The translations under genes were made by a program, and so were the position numbers. The notes beneath the pieces were generated by a model. That model was not told the DNA's origin and did not search any database. It saw only the letters and a program-made list of their open reading frames with translations. A stretch of DNA of 64,000 nt from Pseudoflavitalea rhizosphaerae (GTDB taxonomy: Bacteria; Bacteroidota; Bacteroidia; Chitinophagales; Chitinophagaceae): NCBI RefSeq assembly GCF_003991355.1, contig NZ_RCSU01000018.1:27810-91809 (forward strand). The letters run 5' to 3'. Within the stretch, counting starts at the first letter, position 1. Each line of letters starts with the position of its first letter. Positions 8,511 to 18,250 of this stretch are shown in pieces.

Positions 8511-8658
8511 GGCTACGGGATAATTGTTTTGGTTTATTGGGGATGACGGGCTTTTGACGGCATGCCTCCCGCAAAACCAGCAATAAAAACGCGAATTTAG
8601 AAATCTATAACAATTAAGCTTAGCATGATGCTGTTAAAGTTGAATGAATTCTTATGTG

Positions 8659-8703
8659 AAAAGCGGCGTTGACCGGCCATTTCAGCCTGCCTACGCCGCT
8701 TTT
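8659..8703. terminator. hairpin terminator (likely for the NTF2-like gene)
   Basis: AAAAGCGGCGT (8659-8669) and ACGCCGCTTTT (8693-8703) form a perfect 11-bp stem with A-run and T-run ends, so it can act on either strand. The 23-base loop is large for a terminator. It lies between the end of the minus-strand NTF2-like gene (8758) and the receptor start (8510). Confidence 0.5.
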
Positions 8704-8757
8704 ACTTATCCTGAAACCGGGGTCTCCGGTAGCACTAACGCAGATGGATATTCGCTA

Positions 8758-9201
8758 TTATTTTGATGCTGCCTGCTTTACTGCCTGGCGCGCCAGCATC
8801 ACCCACTTTCCTTTTTGTTTTTGCCAAACGGTAAGAATCGATAGACTAACGGTTCCAGGCTGCCCATTATCGTTGGTAGTGGCATCAAGTTTATGACGAA
8901 CGATGGCGGTTTCACCGCTCACCGAGATGGTCTGATTGCTGAGGTCGATGGTCACAAAGTCAGATTTGCCGCTGGTTAGCGTGGTAACAAAAGTTTTCTT
9001 GTCCTCTACCTTCCCGCTGGAATGCCCATAACTCAACTGATCGGCCGCGATAGCTTCAAGGGCCTGTTTGTTCCCATCGATCATTGCCTTGCGGAGTGTT
9101 TCCACGGCAGCCGCCACTGCTTTTTCTTCTTTCGATTGCGCCATGATCACATTTACAAAAATGGTGAGGATGAATAAGAATGCGATGAATTTCTTGTACA
9201 T
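8758..9201 (-). CDS. secreted NTF2-like (DUF4440-type) protein
   Basis: A 147-residue exported protein with a signal peptide (MYKKFIAFLFILTIFVNVIM, cut at MAQ). One SnoaL/NTF2-like cone domain follows: AVAAAVETLRKAMIDGN...LEAIAADQLSYGHSSGKVEDKKTFVTTL, ending VTVWQKQKGKWVMLARQAVK-like. DUF4440 proteins bind small ligands or act as accessory folds; no enzyme activity can be assigned. I start at MYKKF because a signal peptide begins there; an upstream Met pair adds 15 residues without such character. It is the last gene on the strand of the metal efflux operon, 87 bases after the adaptor gene, and may or may not belong to that operon. Confidence 0.75.
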   Translation of the reverse strand: MYKKFIAFLFILTIFVNVIMAQSKEEKAVAAAVETLRKAMIDGNKQALEAIAADQLSYGHSSGKVEDKKTFVTTLTSGKSDFVTIDLSNQTISVSGETAIVRHKLDATTNDNGQPGTVSLSILTVWQKQKGKWVMLARQAVKQAASK

Positions 9202-9288
9202 AATGTTTTCGATTCCTGGGTGAACGATACTTCTAAAATACATCATTGCTTATAACCAGGCAACTCCGGCGCAGTAACGATTAATGAA

Positions 9289-10536
9289 TCAATGTGCGTG
9301 ACCGCCTTCGCCACTGTTCTTCCATTTGCTCAGCAGATCATATGCGCCTTTGAATACGATGGGTGTTGTTTTTATATCGATGCCCTGCGGCAACATCACG
9401 GCTACATAACCTAATTCGGCTACGCCGGTTTGGATCTCTACGGCTTTAAAGTGCTGGTGTGGTGCGCCTCCTTCCTTATCTACATGCTCTTCCTCTTCCC
9501 TGATGAAGATATAGTTCTTTCCTTCATAGTTCACAATGGCATTTTCAGGTAAGGATGGCTGAAGTTCATTTTTTGTTTCAACGAATGCGGTGAGATACAT
9601 GCCCGGTAACAATTCGCGGTCTTCCTTGTCCAGGTGGCAATGTATACGCACCGTTCGGTCTGCACTGATCTCGCGGCCGATCAGGTAAACGGTGGCCATT
9701 CTTTCTTTCAGTTCATTGGCAAGTATGAAACGCACTTTCTGCCCGATCTTCAGTTTGGGAACATCCCTTTCAAACACGGTGAGCTCTGCATGCAGGTGCT
9801 CCGTATCAACGATCTCGAACATCACATCGGTAGGGTTCACGTATTTGCCGAGATTCACATTCACTTCGGTTACATATCCGGAGATGGGCGCATATACATT
9901 GATGGTAGGTTGGATCTGTCCATTCTCCAGCCTGGCGATATCAATTTTCACCAGCTGTAGCTTGGCTTTCAGCCCGGCGAGCCTGGCTCCGGTGCTCCGG
10001 TAATTAGCCTTTGCCTGCTCATATGTTTTCCGGGCATTGATATTTTCTTTCATCAGTTCTTCCTGTCTTTCATACTCCGTTTTCAGGAAGTCCAGCTGGC
10101 TCACCGTTTCCAGGTAATCCTGCTGCAATTGCAGGTACGCGGGATCTTCCAATGTTGCAATGATCTGTCCTTTGGTCACATGCTTTCCCTGTAACAAGTC
10201 GGAGGAACGAAGGAATCCACCCATTGGGGCCGACACGCTGAGCATCTGCTGCGGTGGAACGTCCAGTGTACCGTTCACCTTGATAGTGCCGCTTAGTGTG
10301 CGTACACTAACGGTTCCGGTTTCGATACCGATGCCACGGGCCTGATCGGGTGTGAGCTCTATCTCTCCGCCTTCTTCGTGTTCATGCTCATGCTCTTCCT
10401 TTGTGCTGTCTGATTTTTCCGCCGCTTCCTTGCCGGCAGTTTTCGCGGTATTGTCGCCACAGGCTTCCATGGCCAGCAGCAGCATTACGAATGACGCGGC
10501 TTTGAAAAGGTTGATGGTATTTTTATTGAAAGTCAT
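9289..10536 (-). CDS. CzcB/CusB-type periplasmic adaptor of heavy-metal RND efflux
   Basis: A 415-residue membrane-fusion protein linking the inner-membrane RND pump to the outer-membrane channel. It is a predicted lipoprotein (LLLAMEAC, Cys at about 26). A His/Glu-rich stretch (EEHEHEHEEGGEIEL) follows the lipobox and could hold metal. Then come the usual adaptor parts: barrel-sandwich hybrid (PMGGFLRSSDLLQGKHVTKG), alpha-hairpin coiled coil (YLQLQQDYLETVSQLDFLKT...) and beta-barrel (APISGYVTEVNVNLGKYVNP). The C-terminus ends GEGGHAH, a second possible metal contact. It starts 8 bases after the fused pump gene and is clearly in its operon. The likely ions (Co, Zn, Cd or Ni) are inferred from the pump's motif. 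Confidence 0.9.
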   Translation of the reverse strand: MTFNKNTINLFKAASFVMLLLAMEACGDNTAKTAGKEAAEKSDSTKEEHEHEHEEGGEIELTPDQARGIGIETGTVSVRTLSGTIKVNGTLDVPPQQMLSVSAPMGGFLRSSDLLQGKHVTKGQIIATLEDPAYLQLQQDYLETVSQLDFLKTEYERQEELMKENINARKTYEQAKANYRSTGARLAGLKAKLQLVKIDIARLENGQIQPTINVYAPISGYVTEVNVNLGKYVNPTDVMFEIVDTEHLHAELTVFERDVPKLKIGQKVRFILANELKERMATVYLIGREISADRTVRIHCHLDKEDRELLPGMYLTAFVETKNELQPSLPENAIVNYEGKNYIFIREEEEHVDKEGGAPHQHFKAVEIQTGVAELGYVAVMLPQGIDIKTTPIVFKGAYDLLSKWKNSGEGGHAH

Positions 10537-10544
10537 TGTTCAAA

Positions 10545-13500
10545 TTATTTAGTGGGTTGGAAGTATTCAAGCGTTACGATGGCAAGATTGTAATCCCGCA
10601 GCGCCTGCAGGTAATTCATGCGGATCTCACTGGCTGTCTGTAATGCCTGGAGATATTCCACATAGCTGATCTCACCGGCCTGGAAAGCGCGCTGCGCCTG
10701 CGTGAGCACCAGCTCAGCATTTGGCAGTGCGCTGCCTTCATAGTATTGCAGGTTATTCTTTTCCTTCTCATACTGCTGAAGGGCTTGGTGGAACTGACCA
10801 TTGAGATTGTTGCGCGCCAGTTCAAGATTACTTTCTGCGATCTGCTGATCCACCTTTGCTGCACGAACGCGGCTTGCAAAAGGCTTGTTGAAGATCGGAA
10901 AGCTCACGGAAGCCTGTACGCCATGAAAGCGTTTGCCGAAATCGTAAAACTTTTCCGTACCATCAGTATTCTGGAATCCGTAAATCGACTGGTTGAAATA
11001 CCCTACAGAGAAATCAGGTCCGCCTTTCGCTTTTTCTACTTTTATTGATTGCTCATTCACTTTGATCTCCTGTTGCAGGTATGCAGTCAGGGGGTGATCT
11101 GCTGATAGTGTAGCCGTTGGCGTTATATCCGATCCATCCAGCCTGGTGATATTTTCCGTTGCGATACTGATCTCATCTTTTGAATTGAGCAGCCTTTGCA
11201 GGTTGGTCTGCGCAATCCGGATATCGGCTTCGTTGCGCTGCATTTGGTTATTGTTCTCGTTCAGTCTTGTTTGGGCTGTACTTTGTTCCAGCATTCTCGT
11301 TTCGCCGGTCCTGTAGCGGACTTCAGCCGCTTTGAGAAAATTCCGGTAGAGCGTATCCTGTCTTTGCAACAGGTATTTCACTGATTGAAGCCAGGCAAGC
11401 TGGTACCAGGCGGTTTTTACCTGCAATACCAGTTCCTGTTTTGTAACGGCCAGGTTCAGCTCACTGCTTTTGATGCGCGCATCGGCCAGCTGCTTCTGTT
11501 TCCCGAAAAGACCGGGATTGGGAATATCCTGCGATAAAGTAAAATGACTATCCCATTTCACAGAGTTGGCCTGTCCGTATTGCGCGCCCAGCGTGGTCTT
11601 CCCAAGTTCAGTACTGGTCCCTCTCAGCATCCTTTCTTTTTCAATCATCAGTTGGGATGATTGCATCGATGGATGTTGTTTGATGGCCAGATCAACTGCT
11701 TGTTGTAATGTGAGTGAAGCAGGTTGCTGTGCTTTAGCAGCCATCACCGGGCCAAAGATCAGCAGGGCGATCACTGCCGTTACTGTTCCCGTCTTCTTAC
11801 CTGGCCCTCCCATTCTTTCAAAGAGGATATACAGGCAGGGTAATACCAGCAAAGTGAGCAGCGTAGCTGTTACCAGTCCACCGATCACCACCGTTGCCAG
11901 CGGTCGCTGCACTTCTGCACCGCTGCCGCCGGACAGTGCCATCGGGATAAAACCCAGGCTGGCCACCAGGGCCGTCATGATCACCGGGCGTAATCGTGTA
12001 CGCGTTCCCGTGAGTACGATCTCTTTCAGGTTTTCCATACCATCTTTTTTTAACCTGTTGAATTCTGCGATCAGCACAATACCATTCAATACCGCCACAC
12101 CAAAGAGTGCGATAAAGCCCACACCCGCGGATATGCTGAAAGGCATGCCACGTATCCAGAGTGCAATGATGCCGCCGATTGCGGAGAGCGGAATGGCTGT
12201 GAAGATGAGCAATCCATATTTCAATGAACCAAAAGCGAAATAAAGCAATACCAGGATCAGCAGCAATGCCACCGGTACGGCAATGGCCAGCCTGGCGCGT
12301 GCTTCCTGGAGATTCTCGAAAGTGCCGCCATAAGCTGCGTAATAGCCTGGAGAGAATTTGATCTCTTGTTCGATTCGTTGCTGGATATCTTTTACAACTG
12401 ATGCCACATCTTTTCCCCGCACGTTGAAACCCACCATTACACGACGGCGGGCATCTTCGCGCTGGATCTGGTTGGGACCTGTGCGGATCTCCACTTCAGC
12501 CAGTTGTTCCAGCGGCACCTGGTTGCCATTCGGCGTTGTTACGTACAGGGTGCGCAGGTCTTCCACTGTCTGGCGATTGCTTTTATCTAGCCGCACTACC
12601 AGGTCGAATCGACGTTCATTCTCGAAAACCTGTCCGGCTGCATCACCCGCAAAACCTGCGCGGATCACCTGGTTCACCGTTTCAATGTCCAGCCCGAACT
12701 GCGCGATCTTATCGCGTTTGAATTTCACTATCACCTGCGGCAGCCCGGTGGCCTGCTCCACGTACACGTCCACAGCACCTTCGATGGTCCGGGCGATAGC
12801 CCCCACCCTGTTTGCATAATCGGACAATTGCGTAAGGTCTTCACCGAATATTTTCACCACCACATCCTGGCGTGCGCCTGACATCAGTTCATTGAAACGC
12901 ATCTGGATCGGTTGCTGGAAACCGTAAGTAACGCCGGGAATATGTTTCTCGAGTTCGGCCTGCATCTTTTCCGCGAGCTCTTCGCGGGAATCAGCCGTGG
13001 TCCATTCCTTTTTATCTTTCAATACGATGATCATATCGCAGAGCTCAACAGGCATGGGGTCTGTAGGGATCTCGCTGGACCCGATCTTTCCCACCACCTC
13101 TAACACTTCAGGGAATTTTTTCATCAGCACTTCTGCCGACCTGTTGGTGGCTTCCACTGTTTTACTGAGGCTGCTGCCCGTGAGCACACGGGTCTCAACG
13201 GCAAAGTCGCCTTCACCCAGCGTTGGAATGAATTCCGATCCCATGGTGGAGAAGAGCCAGAGACTGCCGGCCAGTAAAACCAGCGCTGCGCCGATCACCA
13301 TGGCCCTCGCGCGGAGCATGGTACGTAATACGGGCTCGTATATACGCTGCAGTCCGCCGATAATGCGGTCTGAAATATTCCTTTTGTGAGAAATCTTCTT
13401 GCTGAGGAAGAGCGCGCTCATCATCGGAACATAGGTAAGTGATAAGATCAGCGCTCCCACAATGGCGAAACTCACGGTCTGCGCCATGGGGCGGAACATT

Positions 13501-14912
13501 TTGCCTTCGATGCCCGTGAGCGATAAGATCGGTAAGTAAACGATGAGGATGATGATCTGCCCGAATGCGGCAGCATTCATCATTTTTTTGGCGGCGCCAC
13601 CCACTTCAACATCCATCTCCTGCTGGTTCAGCTGCCGTCGGTTACTCAATCCCAACTGGTGGATGGTAGCTTCCACAATGATCACAGCTCCATCCACGAT
13701 CAATCCGAAATCGATGGCGCCGAGGCTCATCAGGTTGCCGCTTACACCAAAAAGATTCATCATAGAAACGGCAAAGAGCATGGCCAGCGGGATCACGGAT
13801 GCTACGATCAACCCTCCCCGTAAGTTGCCGAGCAGGACCACCAGTACAAAGATCACGATCAATGCTCCTTCGATAAGATTGGTGGAAACGGTTTTGATAG
13901 CGCTGTTCACGAGTTTGGTCCTGTCGAGGAATGGTTCTATCACCACGCCTTCGGGCAGTGTTTTCTCAATCTGCGCCATTCTTTCTTTCACGCGTTTGAT
14001 CACGGCAGAAGAGTTCTCGCCTTTGAGCATCATTACGATGGCGCCTGTGACTTCTCCTTCATTATTCCGCGTCATCGCACCGTAACGGATAGCCGAACCG
14101 ATCTGAACGGTGCCTACATTACGGATGAGCACAGGCACGTTACCGGCAGTATTCTTCACAACAATATTGCCAATGTCTTCCATACTGCCGATCAATCCGA
14201 CACTGCGTACGAACCAGGCATTGGGATTTTTATCGATATAAGCGCCCCCGGTATTCTGATTGTTCTTTGCGAGTGCATCAAAAACCTCAGCGATGCTGAT
14301 ATTCATGCTGCGCAATTTTTCCGGGTTGAGGGCTACTTCGTATTGTTTGAGATAACCTCCGAAGCTGGCCACATCGGCCACGCCTTCCACGCCAAGCATC
14401 TGCCTGCGTACGATCCAGTCCTGGATAGTGCGCAGGTCCATGGCAGAGTATTTATCCCCATATCCTTTTTTGGTATGGACCACGTATTGGAAGATCTCAC
14501 CGAGCCCTGTAGTGAGCGGCGCCAGTTCCGGCATGCCCATACCGGCCGGGATCTTATCATTAACACTTGTTAGTCTTTCGTTCACCTGCTGGCGTGCCCA
14601 ATAAACATCTATATCTTCTTTGAAAACGATGGTCACCACGCTCAGCCCGAAGCGGGAAAAAGACCTGATCTCCTCGATACCGGGAATTGTGGCCATCGTT
14701 TGTTCAACAGGAAAAGTAACGAAGCGCTCGATGTCTTCAGCTCCATTCGATGGCGATACAGTGATCACCTGAACCTGGTTATTGGTGATATCCGGTACGG
14801 CATCTATCGGTAGTCTGGTAAAGGAAAAAATTCCCCAGCCCACCAGCATCAATGTAAATAGGGCAACAATCAGCTTATTGCTGATAGAGAACTGTATAAT
14901 GCGGTTTAGCAT
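10545..14912 (-). CDS. CzcA-type heavy-metal RND pump fused to a CzcC/TolC-type outer-membrane factor
   Basis: A 1455-residue fusion. Residues 1-1034 are a complete HME-RND pump: twelve membrane segments, two periplasmic porter regions, and the proton-relay motif DFGLIVDGAVIIVE with Asp401, Asp407 and Glu414, the CzcA (divalent cation) pattern. After the last RND helix comes a further hydrophobic segment (about 1042-1060) ending AKAQQ, which looks like a signal sequence. Residues about 1065-1455 are then a TolC/CzcC-type protein (SLTLQQAVDLAIKQHPSMQS..., long coiled-coil arms). The extra segment would place the channel part in the periplasm, possibly after cleavage. One gene thus supplies both ends of the tripartite pump and the next gene supplies the adaptor. 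No frameshift is needed to read through. Confidence 0.9.
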   Translation of the reverse strand: MLNRIIQFSISNKLIVALFTLMLVGWGIFSFTRLPIDAVPDITNNQVQVITVSPSNGAEDIERFVTFPVEQTMATIPGIEEIRSFSRFGLSVVTIVFKEDIDVYWARQQVNERLTSVNDKIPAGMGMPELAPLTTGLGEIFQYVVHTKKGYGDKYSAMDLRTIQDWIVRRQMLGVEGVADVASFGGYLKQYEVALNPEKLRSMNISIAEVFDALAKNNQNTGGAYIDKNPNAWFVRSVGLIGSMEDIGNIVVKNTAGNVPVLIRNVGTVQIGSAIRYGAMTRNNEGEVTGAIVMMLKGENSSAVIKRVKERMAQIEKTLPEGVVIEPFLDRTKLVNSAIKTVSTNLIEGALIVIFVLVVLLGNLRGGLIVASVIPLAMLFAVSMMNLFGVSGNLMSLGAIDFGLIVDGAVIIVEATIHQLGLSNRRQLNQQEMDVEVGGAAKKMMNAAAFGQIIILIVYLPILSLTGIEGKMFRPMAQTVSFAIVGALILSLTYVPMMSALFLSKKISHKRNISDRIIGGLQRIYEPVLRTMLRARAMVIGAALVLLAGSLWLFSTMGSEFIPTLGEGDFAVETRVLTGSSLSKTVEATNRSAEVLMKKFPEVLEVVGKIGSSEIPTDPMPVELCDMIIVLKDKKEWTTADSREELAEKMQAELEKHIPGVTYGFQQPIQMRFNELMSGARQDVVVKIFGEDLTQLSDYANRVGAIARTIEGAVDVYVEQATGLPQVIVKFKRDKIAQFGLDIETVNQVIRAGFAGDAAGQVFENERRFDLVVRLDKSNRQTVEDLRTLYVTTPNGNQVPLEQLAEVEIRTGPNQIQREDARRRVMVGFNVRGKDVASVVKDIQQRIEQEIKFSPGYYAAYGGTFENLQEARARLAIAVPVALLLILVLLYFAFGSLKYGLLIFTAIPLSAIGGIIALWIRGMPFSISAGVGFIALFGVAVLNGIVLIAEFNRLKKDGMENLKEIVLTGTRTRLRPVIMTALVASLGFIPMALSGGSGAEVQRPLATVVIGGLVTATLLTLLVLPCLYILFERMGGPGKKTGTVTAVIALLIFGPVMAAKAQQPASLTLQQAVDLAIKQHPSMQSSQLMIEKERMLRGTSTELGKTTLGAQYGQANSVKWDSHFTLSQDIPNPGLFGKQKQLADARIKSSELNLAVTKQELVLQVKTAWYQLAWLQSVKYLLQRQDTLYRNFLKAAEVRYRTGETRMLEQSTAQTRLNENNNQMQRNEADIRIAQTNLQRLLNSKDEISIATENITRLDGSDITPTATLSADHPLTAYLQQEIKVNEQSIKVEKAKGGPDFSVGYFNQSIYGFQNTDGTEKFYDFGKRFHGVQASVSFPIFNKPFASRVRAAKVDQQIAESNLELARNNLNGQFHQALQQYEKEKNNLQYYEGSALPNAELVLTQAQRAFQAGEISYVEYLQALQTASEIRMNYLQALRDYNLAIVTLEYFQPTK

Positions 14913-15012
14913 AAATTAATTGTCAGTGGATAGAAAGAAAATAAATAATCAGGCGTCCAACATGCCGTAACGATGCTGGCCACATGAAACAGTAGCTTCA
15001 AATAAAACGGGA

Positions 15013-15321
15013 TTAAACCAATTGGGGAGGCTGCCAGACAGGGATGGAAACTTCCAGCACGGACGCCGTGTAGGGGCTGGCGTTAGGATGGCTGAAAGAT
15101 TCTACAGCGAGAATGATCTCCTGCACCTGGTGTGGAATAGAGATAGTGGTACAGCAGGAACAGTGACAGAACGGGGAGCAATACTCTCCATGATCATGTT
15201 CATGCTCATCAGACTGCACTATTGCATTTGACCGGGCTGTATCAGTATTGACGGTATCCGCGCAGGGAACAAATCCCAGCAGGACCACCAAAACAGCAAC
15301 GATATATCCGATCAGGCGCAT
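15013..15321 (-). CDS. small exported Cys/His-rich protein (DUF6660-like) of the metal efflux operon
   Basis: A 102-residue protein with an N-terminal hydrophobic signal (MRLIGYIVAVLVVLLGFVPC), then an acidic His-rich run (SDEHEHDHGEYCSPF) leading directly into a cysteine cluster (CSPFCHCSCC). The remainder is a short beta-rich tail ending VWQPPQLV. Similar small proteins precede CzcA-type pumps in Bacteroidota; I believe they are DUF6660, but this was not checked. Position as first gene of the efflux operon, 100 bases before the fused pump, suggests periplasmic metal binding or sensing. The Cys/His content is seen; the metal role is inference. Confidence 0.75.
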   Translation of the reverse strand: MRLIGYIVAVLVVLLGFVPCADTVNTDTARSNAIVQSDEHEHDHGEYCSPFCHCSCCTTISIPHQVQEIILAVESFSHPNASPYTASVLEVSIPVWQPPQLV

Positions 15322-15651
15322 ATGGCAAATGTAATTGGAACGGGTGGCATTTTCATTACAGCCACTCTACTAAAATATACATGCTGTTGCAAATCCCGAA
15401 ATTTCTTTGAACAAACGCCGGGTTTTCCCTGTTTAGCAGGTGATTCAGGTTCACGAACGGGTTAGTGAAGCACAAACTCGCACAGGAGTTTACCGGTAAT
15501 CCAGAAAAAATGTGCAAGATGTTTTGACTTCAATACCTTTGCTGGCATATAACCCCCTGATTGACCTGAAGCTACCTGCGAATGATCGCTTATCGGCCCT
15601 CCCCAACCGAAGCAGCGATGCCCAATCTTTCATTGTTTACGTAATAGATAA
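15322..15651. other. divergent intergenic region between metal and drug efflux operons
   Basis: A 330-base region that must hold the promoters of both operons. On the plus strand TACCTTTG (15534-15541) fits the -7 consensus, 111 bases before the TolC gene, but no good -33 box is placed before it. I see no open frame, strong hairpin or riboswitch-like fold here. Confidence 0.5.
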
Positions 15652-17004
15652 ATGCGCTTTATGAACAAGTTGAATGCCCTGGCTCAACACAAATGGAAAG
15701 TTATCATTCTGTCTTTTCTTGTCTTACCACAATGGCTGCAGGCCCAGGAAACCCTGGACGACAGTACCTTAACGGAAGCTACACTCGAAAATGTAGTGCG
15801 CTATGCCATCAAAAATCAACCCGCCATTCAGAAAGCGCTCATCAATGAGGCTGTAACGGAAACTACTATCAAGGGCAAACTGGCCGACTGGTATCCGCAA
15901 CTGAATGCTGCCTATAACCTTCAACATAACTTCAAGGTACAAACGGCAGTGATCGGCGGTAATCCTGTTAAACTGGGGGTAGACAATGTCTCCGCCATCC
16001 AGCTAACCGCTACACAAAATATCTTCAACAGGGATGCACTCCTGGCCAGCCAGACTGCCGGTGATGTGCGGAGATATGCCAGGCAGAACACAGGAGCCAC
16101 CAAAATAGACGTAGCAGCCAATGTTTCCAAAGCCTTCTACGATGTGCTCACTACCAAACAACAGATCAAAACCACCAGTGAAGATATTGGACGGCTGGAA
16201 AGAAGTCTCAGGGACGCTACCTATCAATATCAGGCAGGCATAACCGATAAAACGGATTACAAGCGCGCCACCATCGCGCTCAACAATGCAAAAGCACTTC
16301 TCAAATCCAATGAAGAATTACTGAAAGCAAAGATCGAATACCTGAAGGCCCTGATGGGATATCCCGTGAACGCTCCACTGGAAATTAAATATGATACCCT
16401 CCAGATGGAAAGCCAGATTGTGCTGGACACCTTACAGGCCACCAATTATGCAAGCCGTATCGAATACCAGTTACTGGAAACTCAATACAAACTGCAACAA
16501 GCCAATCTCAAATACAACAAGTGGAGCTTCATCCCGAATGTATCCGCCAATGGCGCTTACAATTTCAATTACCAGAATGATCAGTTCAGCAAACTCTATA
16601 ACACTAACTATCCCCAGTCGTTTGTGAACCTCAGCGTAACGGTGCCGCTCTTCCAGGGTGGAAAAAGGATCCAGAATATCCGCAATGCGGAATTGCAGCT
16701 GGACCTGCTGGAAGCAGACATGACAGACCTGAGGAACAATATCAATGCAGAATATTCGCAGGCGCTGGCTTCCTATAAAGCCAACCTTGCTTCTTATCTC
16801 GCATTGAAAGAGAACCTCGACCTGGCGCAGGAAGTATACGATGTGATCAATCTTCAATACAGGAGCGGTGTGAAAACCTACCTGGAAGTGATCACTGCCG
16901 AAACCGATCTCAGAACAGCACGCATCAACTATTACAATGCATTGTACCAGTTGCTGTCTGCCAAAATAGATGTACAACGCGCATCAGGACAGATCAATTA
17001 CTAA
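15652..17004 (+). CDS. TolC-family outer-membrane efflux protein
   Basis: A 450-residue outer-membrane channel of a tripartite drug efflux pump. A signal peptide ends at LQAQ (about residue 33). Two OEP repeats follow, each with long coiled-coil helices and the expected start (LENVVRYAIKNQPAIQKALINEAVTETTIKGKLADWYPQL...) and barrel strands (VSANGAYNFNYQNDQF, FVNLSVTVPLFQGGKRIQN). The end carries the usual YRSGVKTYLEVITAE signature. First gene of a TolC / adaptor / RND operon; the adaptor ATG is 40 bases downstream. A second ATG at 15661 is an equally possible start. Confidence 0.9.
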   Translation: MRFMNKLNALAQHKWKVIILSFLVLPQWLQAQETLDDSTLTEATLENVVRYAIKNQPAIQKALINEAVTETTIKGKLADWYPQLNAAYNLQHNFKVQTAVIGGNPVKLGVDNVSAIQLTATQNIFNRDALLASQTAGDVRRYARQNTGATKIDVAANVSKAFYDVLTTKQQIKTTSEDIGRLERSLRDATYQYQAGITDKTDYKRATIALNNAKALLKSNEELLKAKIEYLKALMGYPVNAPLEIKYDTLQMESQIVLDTLQATNYASRIEYQLLETQYKLQQANLKYNKWSFIPNVSANGAYNFNYQNDQFSKLYNTNYPQSFVNLSVTVPLFQGGKRIQNIRNAELQLDLLEADMTDLRNNINAEYSQALASYKANLASYLALKENLDLAQEVYDVINLQYRSGVKTYLEVITAETDLRTARINYYNALYQLLSAKIDVQRASGQINY

Positions 17005-17044
17005 GACGATACAACCATACAAACACAAACACACACTTTTCTAT

Positions 17045-18178
17045 ATGTTGATCCGACAAATTCAGCAATACACAGGAATCGGAGCGCTGGTAATTTTAGC
17101 CGCATGTGGCGGTAAGAACCAGCAACAACAGGGTGGCATGCCACAGGCACAGGCCGTACCTGTAACCACATTCCAGGTAGAAGCTTCCAATGCCAGCTAT
17201 GCAGACCTTTACCCCGCAACGGTAACTGCACTGGAACAATCAGAGATCCGTCCGCAGGTGAACGGCTACGTTACCGGCATCTTCTTCAAAGATGGGGCCC
17301 GCATAAGCAAAGGACAGAAACTCTATACCATCGACCAGCAGGCTTATGAAGCAACGTATAACCAGGCGCAGGCCAATCTCGCCGTGCAGGAAGCCAACCT
17401 GGTGAAAGCAGAGAAAGATGCAGCACGCTATCGTGAGCTCGACAAGCATGATGCCATCGCGAAGCAAGTAGTAGACAATGCAGAAGCTGCACTGGCCGCT
17501 GCGCAGAAAACAGTGGAAGCAGCCCGCGCCAATGTACGTGCGGTGCAGACCAATGTAAGGTATACCACACTCACTGCACCTTTCAGCGGTACTATCGGTA
17601 TCAGCCAGGTGAAAGTGGGAACGCCCGTATATGCTGGTCAAACCATTCTCAATACCATTTCATCCAACGATCCCATTGCCGTTGATATTCCAGTTGACCA
17701 GCGTGAGATCTACCAGTTCACCAAAATGCAGCAGGCAGGCGCCAAAGCCGGTGACTCCACTTTCAAACTGCAGTTTGGCGATGATATCTATCCATTTGCC
17801 GGAAAGATCAGCCTGATTGACCGTGCAGTTGATCCGCAAACAGGGTCTATCAAAGTAAGGATCGTTTTCCCCAATGCAAAAGATATGCTGAAACCCGGTA
17901 TGAGCGGCACTTTGCGCGTACACCGCACCAGCGCCGACGCAGTGGTGATCCCGAATAAAGCCATCACCGAGCAGCTCGGCGAGTTCTTCGTATACGTAGT
18001 GAACGGAGACAAAGTGAGCCAGACCAAAGTGCTAACAGGCCAGACCATCGGCCCCAACATCATTGTGAAAGAAGGTCTGAAACCAGGAGATGTGATCGTA
18101 GTTCAGGGCGTTCAGAACCTGCGCGAAGGCTCTCAGATCCAGGTACAAAAAGATACCACAGCGCAGAAGAAACCATAA
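17045..18178 (+). CDS. RND efflux periplasmic adaptor (AcrA/MexA type)
   Basis: A 377-residue membrane-fusion lipoprotein. The start at MLIRQIQQY gives a clean lipobox (VILAACGG, Cys about 20); the longer reading overlaps the TolC gene and lacks signal character. Domains in order: barrel-sandwich half (SEIRPQVNGYVTGIFFKDGARISKGQ), helical hairpin (about 95-160), second lipoyl half (FSGTIGISQVKVGTPVYAGQ), beta-barrel (VDIPVDQREIYQF...) and membrane-proximal domain (VVIPNKAITEQLGEFFVYVV). It bridges the TolC and RND genes on either side. No His-rich metal features are present, unlike the adaptor at 9289-10536, in line with drug rather than metal export. Confidence 0.92.
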   Translation: MLIRQIQQYTGIGALVILAACGGKNQQQQGGMPQAQAVPVTTFQVEASNASYADLYPATVTALEQSEIRPQVNGYVTGIFFKDGARISKGQKLYTIDQQAYEATYNQAQANLAVQEANLVKAEKDAARYRELDKHDAIAKQVVDNAEAALAAAQKTVEAARANVRAVQTNVRYTTLTAPFSGTIGISQVKVGTPVYAGQTILNTISSNDPIAVDIPVDQREIYQFTKMQQAGAKAGDSTFKLQFGDDIYPFAGKISLIDRAVDPQTGSIKVRIVFPNAKDMLKPGMSGTLRVHRTSADAVVIPNKAITEQLGEFFVYVVNGDKVSQTKVLTGQTIGPNIIVKEGLKPGDVIVVQGVQNLREGSQIQVQKDTTAQKKP

Positions 18179-18250
18179 AGAATCGTCAATTGGAAACAAG
18201 GGCCATGAATGTGATCAACCTCGTTATGGTCCAGGAAAAATGAGAAAACA

